Assembly: GCA_937925605.1 (NCBI GenBank) | Contig: CALALV010000014.1 | Location: 1 to 6,794 of the forward strand | Reading direction: 5' to 3' | DNA: 6,794 nt | Origin: an uncultured Woeseia sp. | GTDB taxonomy: Bacteria > Pseudomonadota > Gammaproteobacteria > Steroidobacterales > Woeseiaceae | Shown here: positions 1 to 5,287 of the stretch, piece after piece | How the letters are laid out: each line of letters begins with the position of its first letter | Numbering within the stretch: the first letter of the stretch is position 1 | The notes under the pieces: model-generated | Database searches by the model: none | Seen by the model: only the letters and a program-made list of their open reading frames with translations | What the model was told of the DNA's origin: nothing | Translations under genes and position numbers: made by a program

Positions 1-1388
1 TCGTCGCTGTCCTCGCAGTGGACGACCTCGACCAGCGGCAGCTGCGCAACCGGGTTGAAGAAGGGCAGGCCGATGAAGCGGAGTGGCGCCTTGAGCCCGG
101 TGCGCAGTTCCTCGAGCGGAATGCTCGACGTGTTGGTCGCCAGCACCGCTCCGTCTTTCATGTCGCGCTCGAGCCGCGCATACAGTTCCCGCTTCGCGTC
201 CAGGTCCTCGAAGATCGCCTCGATGACCAGGTCGGCCTCGCGCACGCCGTCGCCGGCGACGTCGGCGCGCAGGCGCGCGTGCGCGGCCTCGCGGTCCTGC
301 GGATTGCGCGTACGCTTTTCGAACAGCCGGGCGGCGCGCTCCAGCGCCGGCTGGACGTACTTTTCCTCGCGATCCTGCAGGGTGACCTCCAGGCCGCGCA
401 GTGCGCACCAGGCCGCGATGTCTCCGCCCATGACGCCGGCGCCGACGACGTGCAGGCGACGCACGCGCGGCGCGTCGTCGCTGCCCTGGCTTTTCAGCCG
501 GTTCTGCAGGAAGAACACGCGGACCAGGTTGCGCGAGGTGGACCCGCACATCAGCTCGGCAATCGAGCGGGCTTCCGCCTCGTAACCGCCGCGCGTGGAT
601 GCGCCATGCCGGCGCCACAGTTCGATGATCGCGTAGGGCGCCGGGTAGTGATCGCGCCGGGCCTTGGCCGCGACCTGCTTCTGCAGCACGCGCGCCAGCA
701 GCTGGCGGGCCGGCCACAGGTTCAGCAGGCGGTCGGCGAGGCCCGCGCGGGACAGCGGCCCGCGCGCCGCGACCAGCTCGCGCGCGGCCTGCCGCCAGTC
801 GTCGGCGGCGACGATGCGATCCACGAGGCCCTGGCGCAGTGCGCGTGCGGCGGTGATCGACTTGCCGGTCAGCATGAGCGGCATGGCGTTGCGCACGCCG
901 GCGATGCGCACGGCCCGCACGGTGCCGCCGAAGCCCGGGTGAATGCCGAGCTGGACCTCCGGCAGGCCGATGATCGGCTTCTCGTTCTCTATCGCGAGCC
1001 GGTAGTCGCAGGCCATCGCGAGTTCGAGCCCGCCGCCGAGCGCAAAGCCGTTGATCGCGGCGACAGTCGGGCAGGGCAGGTCCTCGACGCCGTCCAGCAC
1101 CTGCTGCCCGAGCCGGATCAGCCCGTAGGCCTCCTCCGGGTTACGGATGGTCGTGAACTCGTTGATGTCCGCGCCCATGACGAAGCCATTCTGCTTGCCG
1201 GAGCAGATCACGACGCCGCGCGGCGGATCCGCGCGGAAGCGCTCGACGTAGCCTGCGAGTTCGCGCAGGACGTCGCCGGACAACACGTTGGCGCTGCCGT
1301 CGGCCTTGTCGAGACGCAGCCAGGCTATGCCCTCGTCGTCCGTCTCGCACTGCCAGTGCCGCGTATCGTCGCTTGCCTTGTCGTTCAT
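1..1388 (-). CDS. fadJ: FadJ-like fused enoyl-CoA hydratase / 3-hydroxyacyl-CoA dehydrogenase, 3' end outside window
   Basis: Read leftward from ATG at 1388-1386, the frame is open for 462 codons to the window edge; the family is usually about 700 residues, so the last third is missing. It is the multifunctional alpha subunit of fatty acid beta-oxidation, hydrating enoyl-CoA and then oxidising 3-hydroxyacyl-CoA with NAD. The N-terminal hydratase domain (about 1-190) has GADINEF at 72-78, GFALGGGLELA around Glu122, and GLPEVQLGIHPGFGG with Glu144; both catalytic Glu are present. The dehydrogenase domain starts near 311 with the Rossmann motif VVGAGVMGG (314-322). Ser421 in NTSS and Glu454 in PLVEVV match known active-site positions. 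The catalytic His expected in HFFNP, 12 residues before Glu454, is Pro442 (GLPFFNP). AGGAG lies 9 bases before the ATG. It follows the EEP gene by 20 bases, so probably one operon. FadB versus FadJ cannot be settled; the order and the GGYEAEAR region resemble FadJ. Confidence 0.9.
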   Translation of the reverse strand, partial: MNDKASDDTRHWQCETDDEGIAWLRLDKADGSANVLSGDVLRELAGYVERFRADPPRGVVICSGKQNGFVMGADINEFTTIRNPEEAYGLIRLGQQVLDGVEDLPCPTVAAINGFALGGGLELAMACDYRLAIENEKPIIGLPEVQLGIHPGFGGTVRAVRIAGVRNAMPLMLTGKSITAARALRQGLVDRIVAADDWRQAARELVAARGPLSRAGLADRLLNLWPARQLLARVLQKQVAAKARRDHYPAPYAIIELWRRHGASTRGGYEAEARSIAELMCGSTSRNLVRVFFLQNRLKSQGSDDAPRVRRLHVVGAGVMGGDIAAWCALRGLEVTLQDREEKYVQPALERAARLFEKRTRNPQDREAAHARLRADVAGDGVREADLVIEAIFEDLDAKRELYARLERDMKDGAVLATNTSSIPLEELRTGLKAPLRFIGLPFFNPVAQLPLVEVVHCEDSD

Positions 1389-1408
1389 CGCCGAATGCTC
1401 CTGCGTGG

Positions 1409-2146
1409 TCAGCCGCGGATCTCGAAATCGCAGATCAGCGGCAGGTGGTCCGAGTAGCGTACCTGCGGGATCTCGAAATGGGTCACCTCGATGCCGTCCT
1501 GGTACAGGATGAAGTCCAGCTCCTTGCGCGGCGCACGGCTCGGGTAGGAGGGCAGGCCCGCAGTATTCGCGGAGCGCAGGCCGGCCGCCTTCATGAACAG
1601 GTAGATCTCGTTCTGGCCCCAGAACGTGTTGAAGTCCCCGGCCACGATAACAGGCTTCGAGGTCGCCTCGATCAGGTCGTACAGGCGCCTGAGCTGCAGG
1701 TGGCGGTGGCGGTACTTGAGCGACAGGTGCACCAGGAAAATCGCGACGTCCTCCAGCTCCAGCTCGATGATCAGCCGCTTGATGCCCGTGTCGAAGAAAT
1801 GGAAGGACTCGCCGTGAATGCCCGGGCCGGCCAGCAGCGCATTCGCCTGCTTGCGGATGATCGGCAACAGCTGGTTGATCGAGGACTCGCCGTACTTGAT
1901 CTCGAACGACGAGTTCATGCCGAGCGCGGCGGCGATGGTCTCGGCCTGGTTCACCATGCGGCTGCGGATCGAGCCCGTGTCCACCTCGATCAGGCCGACG
2001 ACGTCCGGGCCCGCATCCTTGATGAACCCGGTGATCTCGGGCAGGACCGACTGGTTGCCGAGCACGTAGCCCGCGCCCGGCAGCGGGACATGCATGCTCG
2101 CGCCTGCGCCCACGGCGTAGCGGATGTTGTACAGGAGCAGGCGCAT
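1409..2146 (-). CDS. Endonuclease/exonuclease/phosphatase (EEP) family protein
   Basis: This 245-residue protein covers a single EEP (exonuclease III / sphingomyelinase / inositol phosphatase fold) domain. The family hydrolyses phosphodiester or phosphomonoester bonds using a divalent metal; the substrate here is unknown. The conserved metal and catalytic residues are all in place: Asn7 in YNIRYA at the first strand, Glu54 in GLIEVD, His140 in VHLSLK, Asp171 and Asn173 in AGDFNTF, Asp211 in LDFIL, and Asp233-His234 in SDHLPL. There is no signal peptide or membrane segment, so it is probably cytoplasmic. The start is fixed by the first beta strand beginning right after the ATG; no clear Shine-Dalgarno sequence precedes it. 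It lies 20 bases upstream of the FadJ-like gene on the same strand and diverges from the TIR-like gene across 160 bases. An active enzyme is likely. Whether it acts on nucleic acid, lipid or another phosphoester cannot be told. Confidence 0.88.
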   Translation of the reverse strand: MRLLLYNIRYAVGAGASMHVPLPGAGYVLGNQSVLPEITGFIKDAGPDVVGLIEVDTGSIRSRMVNQAETIAAALGMNSSFEIKYGESSINQLLPIIRKQANALLAGPGIHGESFHFFDTGIKRLIIELELEDVAIFLVHLSLKYRHRHLQLRRLYDLIEATSKPVIVAGDFNTFWGQNEIYLFMKAAGLRSANTAGLPSYPSRAPRKELDFILYQDGIEVTHFEIPQVRYSDHLPLICDFEIRG

Positions 2147-2306
2147 CGATGCGGGCGGCGGGGCTCGGGCGTTCGGCGAGTTCCGGAAGGCCCGCTACGA
2201 TACCGGAAAGCCCACGGCCAAGGAAATCCGCGGGCGGCGCGGCTTCTGGCCACGCCGCGAGCGGATTCGCTACACTTGCAAGCGGTACAGACCGCGAGGA
2301 GAGCCG
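2147..2306. promoter_or_regulatory. Divergent intergenic region with possible promoters
   Basis: This 160-base gap separates the leftward EEP gene from the rightward TIR-like gene, so both promoters must lie in or near it. Rightward, TACACT at 2271-2276 could be a -10 box, with a poor -35 (TGGCCA, 2247-2252) 18 bases before it. It would give a short leader ahead of the AGGAG ribosome site at 2297-2301 and the GTG at 2307. Leftward, TATCGT (complement of 2197-2202) is a weak -10 candidate. I see no clear operator repeat. The boxes are weak matches and were judged by eye. Confidence 0.3.
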
Positions 2307-2756
2307 GTGTCAGAAAGCAACCCGATCCGCGTATTCGTCAGCCACCTGTTCGCCGAGGACCCGGACTACCTGCGGGTGTTCGAGTTCCTCGAGAGCGTGG
2401 ATCGCTTCTACTACCTGAATACCAGCAAGCCGGAGAACATGCCGGCCGGCGGCGGTCTCGAGGCAATGAAGGACGAGTACATCGCCCAGATCAAGGAATG
2501 CGAGGCCGTCATCGTGCTCGCCACTCATTACGCGGAGAACGAGGACCTCGTTCGCTACCAGCTCGACGTGGCCGAGGCCAACGACAAGCCGATCCTGGCC
2601 ATCCGGCCGTTCGGCGGCCTGGCCGACACGCCATCCAAGCTGGCCGAGCGCGCCAACGAGACGCTCGAATGGAACGAGCGCGAGATGGCCGACGCGTTGC
2701 GACGCCACGGGCGGCTCGAGGACACGAGCCGCTGGGACGTCATCGATTTCCCATGA
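2307..2756 (+). CDS. Orphan TIR-like domain protein (ThsB/DUF1863 type)
   Basis: This 149-residue protein consists of one TIR-like domain of the MTH538/ThsB type (Pfam PF08937, from memory). Visible family features are the first strand IRVFVSH (7-13), the helix IAQIKECEAVIVLA (59-72), the strand KPILAIRPFG (94-103), a Pro109-x-x-Leu112 turn, and the late LEWNEREMADAL segment (120-131). Related TIR proteins bind or cleave NAD or make nucleotide signals in antiphage defence, or mediate contacts. At the position where NADase TIRs carry Glu in a (W/Y)xxYE motif, this protein has Gln85 (VRYQLDVAE, codon CAG), so NAD cleavage is doubtful. The GTG at 2307 is chosen because AGGAG at 2297-2301 lies 5 bases before it and the domain begins directly after; the frame is open further upstream but that part looks non-coding. 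No ThsA-like effector or other defence gene is in the window. It is followed after 70 bases by the glpQ-type gene. Confidence 0.78.
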   Translation: MSESNPIRVFVSHLFAEDPDYLRVFEFLESVDRFYYLNTSKPENMPAGGGLEAMKDEYIAQIKECEAVIVLATHYAENEDLVRYQLDVAEANDKPILAIRPFGGLADTPSKLAERANETLEWNEREMADALRRHGRLEDTSRWDVIDFP

Positions 2757-2826
2757 TTTCAAATAATTTCAGTGGAATGCGGCGCTTTTCCAGAATATCC
2801 GTGACGCCGGGGCCAGGCGCACGCAC

Positions 2827-3780
2827 GTGAGCGACAGGCGGCCGCTGGTCATCGCGCACCGTGGCGCCTGCGGCTACCTGCCGGAACACACGCTGGAGGC
2901 AAAAGCGCTCGCCTACGGTTTCGGCGCCGATTTTCTCGAGCAGGACGTCGTCGTCAGCCGCGACGACCGGCTCATCGTCCTGCACGACGTGCATCTCGAT
3001 CGGGTCACCGACGTCGCGGAGCGTTTTCCCGGGCGGGCGCTCGACGACGGCCGCTATAACGTCCGCGACTTTGACCTCGAGGAGCTGCGCACGCTCTCGG
3101 TCTGGGAACGCTTCGGCGACGAAGCAGGGCGGGAGCCCGTGTTTCCGACGCGCTTTCCGGCCCGGAGCGGGCATTTCCGCATCGCGGCGCTGGACGACGA
3201 GCTGGCGATGATCGCCGGGCTGAACCGCGCGAGCGGCCGCGAGGTCGGCATCTACCCGGAGATCAAGCGGCCGGCCTGGCACCGCGAGGAGGGCGTCGAT
3301 GCGGCCGCGTTGCTGCTCGACGCACTCGCGCGGCACGGCTACCGCGACCCCGCATCGCGCGTGTTCCTGCAGTGCTTCGATGCGGCCGAACTGCGCCGCG
3401 TGCGCGAGGAACTCGGCTGCCGCCTGCGGCTCGTGCAGCTGATCGGCGACAACGACTGGGGCGAGGCCGCCACGGATTACGACGCGCTGCAGACGGAGGA
3501 GGGACTTGCCGGGATTGCCGAGTACGCCGACGCGGTCGGCCCGTGGCTGCGGCAACTGGTGCGCGCGGCACCGATCGACGGCGAGCCGGTGTCGAGCGGC
3601 TTCGTCGGCCGCGCCCACGCGGCCGGCCTTGCCGTGCATCCGTACACGTTCCGCGCCGACGCGGTCGAGCCCGGCTTCGGCGACTTCGCGGCGATGGTCC
3701 GCTGGTTCGCGGACTCGTTGGCGGTCGACGGACTGTTCACCGATTTCCCCGACCTGGCACTTGCGGCGCTGCGTAGATAA
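2827..3780 (+). CDS. glpQ: Glycerophosphodiester phosphodiesterase, GlpQ type, no signal peptide
   Basis: This 317-residue enzyme should hydrolyse glycerophosphodiesters (deacylated phospholipids) to sn-glycerol-3-phosphate and an alcohol. It matches E. coli GlpQ along its whole length: AHRGACGYLPEHTLEAKA (10-27) with catalytic His11, FLEQD with Glu38 and Asp40 for the metal, LHD with His53 as second catalytic His, HLDRVTDVAERFP (56-68), the GlpQ-specific insert, GIYPEIK (141-147) with Glu145 and Lys147, LQCFDAAEL (181-189), and VDGLFTDFPD near the end. The E. coli protein is periplasmic and made with a signal peptide; here the domain starts 9 residues after the first codon. The start is GTG with a weak AGG 9 bases before it. 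The same frame has a TAA at 2764-2766 and no ATG between, so no exported N-terminus can be added. A cytoplasmic role is therefore inferred. It lies 70 bases after the TIR-like gene with no terminator seen between them. Confidence 0.93.
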   Translation: MSDRRPLVIAHRGACGYLPEHTLEAKALAYGFGADFLEQDVVVSRDDRLIVLHDVHLDRVTDVAERFPGRALDDGRYNVRDFDLEELRTLSVWERFGDEAGREPVFPTRFPARSGHFRIAALDDELAMIAGLNRASGREVGIYPEIKRPAWHREEGVDAAALLLDALARHGYRDPASRVFLQCFDAAELRRVREELGCRLRLVQLIGDNDWGEAATDYDALQTEEGLAGIAEYADAVGPWLRQLVRAAPIDGEPVSSGFVGRAHAAGLAVHPYTFRADAVEPGFGDFAAMVRWFADSLAVDGLFTDFPDLALAALRR

Positions 3781-3792
3781 TTAATCTAAGCA

Positions 3793-3818
3793 GCTGATAA
3801 AAATAATTTTTTCTCAGC
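3793..3818. terminator. AT-rich imperfect hairpin after glpQ
   Basis: GCTGA at 3793-3797 pairs with TCAGC at 3814-3818. Inside, AAAAA (3799-3803) pairs with TTTTT (3808-3812) around a 4-base loop, with one mismatch between the two stems. It starts 12 bases after the glpQ stop and stands out as A+T-rich in a GC-rich window. It lacks the GC stem followed by a U tract of a standard intrinsic terminator, so its role in ending glpQ transcription is a guess; it could equally be a promoter-proximal element. Confidence 0.3.
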
Positions 3819-3879
3819 GGATCGAACGCCTTTCGGGGCCGGCGCCGCACGCCGCCGATGCGCGGAATGAGAACTCCGT

Positions 3880-3907
3880 CCTTTTCCGGCGACCGAAAGG
3901 GCATAAT
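3880..3907 (+). promoter_or_regulatory. Ribosome site that can be masked by a hairpin, overlapping a -10-like box
   Basis: AAGGG at 3897-3901 lies 7 bases before the ATG at 3909 and decides the start of the coiled-coil gene over the in-frame ATG at 3858. The same bases can pair back with CCTTT at 3880-3884 in an imperfect hairpin (CCTTT, GG, loop CGA, CC, AAAGG) that would hide the ribosome site. CATAAT at 3902-3907 resembles a -10 box, but transcription from it would start inside the gene, so that reading is less likely. The remaining bases of the 128-base gap (3781-3908) show nothing else I can support. Confidence 0.4.
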
Positions 3908-3908
3908 C

Positions 3909-4457
3909 ATGGATATTTCCAGGTCGCCCAATGACATCGACGTGATTGACGACTCGCCGCAAACACTGCTGATTCTCGTCGTCGGTGCTTTCGTCACCGG
4001 CTGGCTGGTCGCCAAGGTCAGCGCGTGGATCGGTGCGCGCTTCACGACCGTCGACCGCGACCCGCGCGATGACCGCATCCGCTCACTCGAGGCGGAGCTG
4101 CGCATCGCGCGCTCCGACAAGAACAAGGCGGACGAGGCCCGCGACGCGAAAGACCGGGAAATCGGCGAGCTCAATTCACGTATCGACGCGCAGGACGCAC
4201 AGCTCAAGATGAGGCAGGACGAGGTCGAGCGGCTGCGCGCCGACCTGCGCGAATCCGTGCAAAAGACGCACGAACTGCGCGAGGAGCTGTCGGATCGCGC
4301 CGAGGAGAACCTGCGCTCCACGGTCAAGCTCGCGCAGATCGAGACTGAGCTGTCGGTCGCACGGGCCTCCAGCGACCTGATGTCCACCGGCGTCCTCGAC
4401 TACAGCGTCGACGACGATGACGAGGACGCCGCCAAGGCCGTAAAATCCGGGTCCTGA
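3909..4457 (+). CDS. Membrane-anchored coiled-coil protein, function unknown
   Basis: I do not recognise this 182-residue protein. It has a short acidic N-terminus (1-18), one hydrophobic segment at about 19-38 (TLLILVVGAFVTGWLVAKVS), and then a long, highly charged helical region (about 54-153) rich in Glu, Arg, Lys, Asp and Gln with heptad-like leucines, typical of a coiled coil. The tail has a run of acidic residues (DDDDED, 168-173). The single membrane segment with a long soluble helix suggests an inner-membrane anchor or scaffold; which side the coil faces cannot be told. The ATG at 3909 is preferred because AAGGG lies 7 bases before it; an in-frame ATG at 3858 would add 17 unhelpful residues. 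It ends 38 bases before the mbnP start, in the same direction, so co-transcription with the metal pair is possible, but nothing in the protein points to metal binding: it has no Cys and one His. Confidence 0.8.
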   Translation: MDISRSPNDIDVIDDSPQTLLILVVGAFVTGWLVAKVSAWIGARFTTVDRDPRDDRIRSLEAELRIARSDKNKADEARDAKDREIGELNSRIDAQDAQLKMRQDEVERLRADLRESVQKTHELREELSDRAEENLRSTVKLAQIETELSVARASSDLMSTGVLDYSVDDDDEDAAKAVKSGS

Positions 4458-4470
4458 GCGGCGCGGCCGG
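4454..4470 (+). repeat. 17-base exact repeat, copy 1, at a TGA stop
   Basis: CTGAGCGGCGCGGCCGG occurs here and again at 5194-5210. In both copies the TGA is in frame: here it is the stop codon of the coiled-coil gene, there the internal TGA of the MbnP frame. It may be chance in GC-rich sequence or a shared element. Confidence 0.6.
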
Positions 4471-4479
4471 CGCCGGCCG
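4464..4479. repeat. 16-base perfect palindrome before mbnP
   Basis: CGGCCGGCGCCGGCCG is a perfect inverted repeat lying between the coiled-coil gene stop and the mbnP start, 16 bases before the ATG. It could form a strong GC hairpin in RNA and attenuate or separate the two genes, or be an operator. No U tract follows, so it is not a standard terminator. Confidence 0.45.
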
Positions 4480-4495
4480 TTGCCCGACCCGAAGC

Positions 4496-5287
4496 ATGCC
4501 CGCGTCCCGTATTCCACTGATTTTCCTCCTGTTATCGCTGCTCGGCTGCGCGCCTGCCGAGGACGTCGAGATCCGTTTCGACGCCGTGCTCGGGGAGCGC
4601 CCGCTGCGCTGCGGCGATGGGGGCACGGTGCTGTCGGACCTGCGCTTTTTCGTCCACGACCTCGAGGTCGTCGATGCCGACGGCCGCGCGGCACCGGTAC
4701 GCCTGGCCGTCGTGCCCGGCTGGCAGACCCGCGACCTGGCCCTGGTCGACCTCGAGGACGGCACGGCGAGCTGCCTGAACGGCACGGCGGATACCCGGGC
4801 GACTGTGCAGGGCAGCGTTCCGCGCGGCGACTGGCGCGGGCTGCGTTTCGTGCTCGGGGTCCCGGCGGGGCTGAACCATGGCGATCCGCTGACGGCAGAG
4901 GGCCCGCTGACCCGGACGGCCATGCACTGGCACTGGCGCTCGGGTTACAAGTTCCTGCGCGCCGGACTCGCGCGCGGCCCCGACGGCGCCTGGCTGCACC
5001 TCGGGAGCGCCCGCTGCAGCGGCGTCATCGGGCGACTCGAGGGCTGCGCGGCCGGCAATCGCGCGCGCGTCGTGCTCGATGATTTCCGGCTCGCCTCGGA
5101 CGTCGTCGGCGTCGACGCGGGGCGGCTGTTCGCCGCGGCCGACCTCGACGACGGGGGCGTCGACTCCTGCCAGCTCGGCGCGGACGGGGGCTTCTGAGCG
5201 GCGCGGCCGGAACCGCTCGGCCTCGGCACGGACGGGGACAGCGTCGCGCCCGCCGGCTTGTTCGTGACGACGCGCGGGAGCCGATGA
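4496..5287 (+). CDS. mbnP: MbnP-like copper lipoprotein with an in-frame TGA at a conserved Cys position (conventional end 5197)
   Basis: This is the MbnP / 'metallo-mystery pair four-Cys motif' family. By family knowledge the partner MbnH turns a Trp of MbnP into kynurenine, creating a copper site in the periplasm. The N-terminus is a lipoprotein signal (LLSLLGC, lipid Cys18). Family landmarks are Cys39, FFVHD with His54, W76, VDLEDGTASC with Cys93, LGVPAGLNH with His128, and the HWHWRSGYKF block (144-153), then Cys174, Cys184 and Cys225. A TGA at 5195-5197 (codon 234) would end the protein at 233 residues, shortly after Cys225. The same frame continues 29 codons (27 with G or C in third position) through PLGLGTDG and AGLFVTT, like the normal family C-terminus, to a TGA at 5285-5287 overlapping the mbnH ATG. 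The internal TGA sits where the family has the second Cys of C-x8-C. Full length would be 263 residues, with selenocysteine as the likely recoded residue. A truncating mutation or base error is the alternative. No strong ribosome site is seen before the ATG. Confidence 0.85.
5194..5210 (+). repeat. 17-base exact repeat, copy 2, at the internal TGA of mbnP
   Basis: Identical to the 17 bases at 4454-4470, with the TGA in the same relative place. If the mbnP frame is read through, this copy is coding. It also supplies the left half of the hairpins considered as a recoding signal. Confidence 0.6.
5195..5197 (+). other. Candidate recoded TGA (selenocysteine) codon in mbnP
   Basis: TGA codon 234 of the mbnP frame. 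It lies eight residues after Cys225, matching the C-x8-C pair that ends the four-Cys motif in this family (as I recall it). The reading frame continues past it with strong coding character and ends in an ATGA overlap with mbnH. Cys is normally TGC or TGT, one base from TGA. No selA, selB, selC or selD gene is in the window, so whether the host can insert selenocysteine is unknown. Confidence 0.5.

Larger units (their letters stand above)
5194..5239 (+). promoter_or_regulatory. Possible SECIS-like hairpins just downstream of the internal TGA
   Basis: Three alternative RNA hairpins can be drawn. CTGAGCGG (5194-5201) pairs with CCGCTCGG (5213-5220), including one G-U pair, and places TGA in the stem base. 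GGCCG (5205-5209) pairs with CGGCC (5218-5222) around an 8-base loop that starts with G. CCTCG (5221-5225) pairs with CGGGG (5233-5237) around the loop GCACGGA, 28 bases after the TGA and rich in G. The third fits best the general bacterial SECIS pattern (short stem, G early in the loop, loop about 16-37 bases after TGA). GC-rich sequence yields hairpins easily, so this is weak support alone. Confidence 0.3.

Noticed and set aside
18..1457. Long rightward open frame of 479 codons over the FadJ-like gene
   Set aside because: It is the shadow of the leftward gene, whose translation shows clear hydratase and dehydrogenase motifs. The rightward product has no recognisable domain.
2124..2306. Upstream extension of the TIR-like gene to 2124
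   Set aside because: The added residues are basic and show no domain. The GTG at 2307 has AGGAG 5 bases before it and the TIR fold begins right after it.
1373..2830. Rightward 485-codon open frame across the EEP and TIR-like genes
   Set aside because: It overlaps two well-supported genes in other frames and has the Arg/Ala-rich look of a GC-rich shadow.
2740..3639. Leftward 299-codon open frame opposite glpQ
   Set aside because: The rightward frame matches GlpQ from end to end, so this is an antisense shadow.
3902..3907. CATAAT as the promoter -10 box of the coiled-coil gene
   Set aside because: Transcription would start a few bases inside the gene, while a good Shine-Dalgarno sequence upstream shows that the ribosome site must be transcribed.
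3858..3908. Upstream ATG at 3858 for the coiled-coil gene
   Set aside because: The ATG at 3909 has AAGGG at proper spacing. The extra 17 residues would cover the hairpin and the ribosome site.
5195..5287. A frameshift as the explanation for the mbnP C-terminal extension
   Set aside because: The extension is in the same frame as the body of the gene; only the single TGA interrupts it, so no frameshift is needed.
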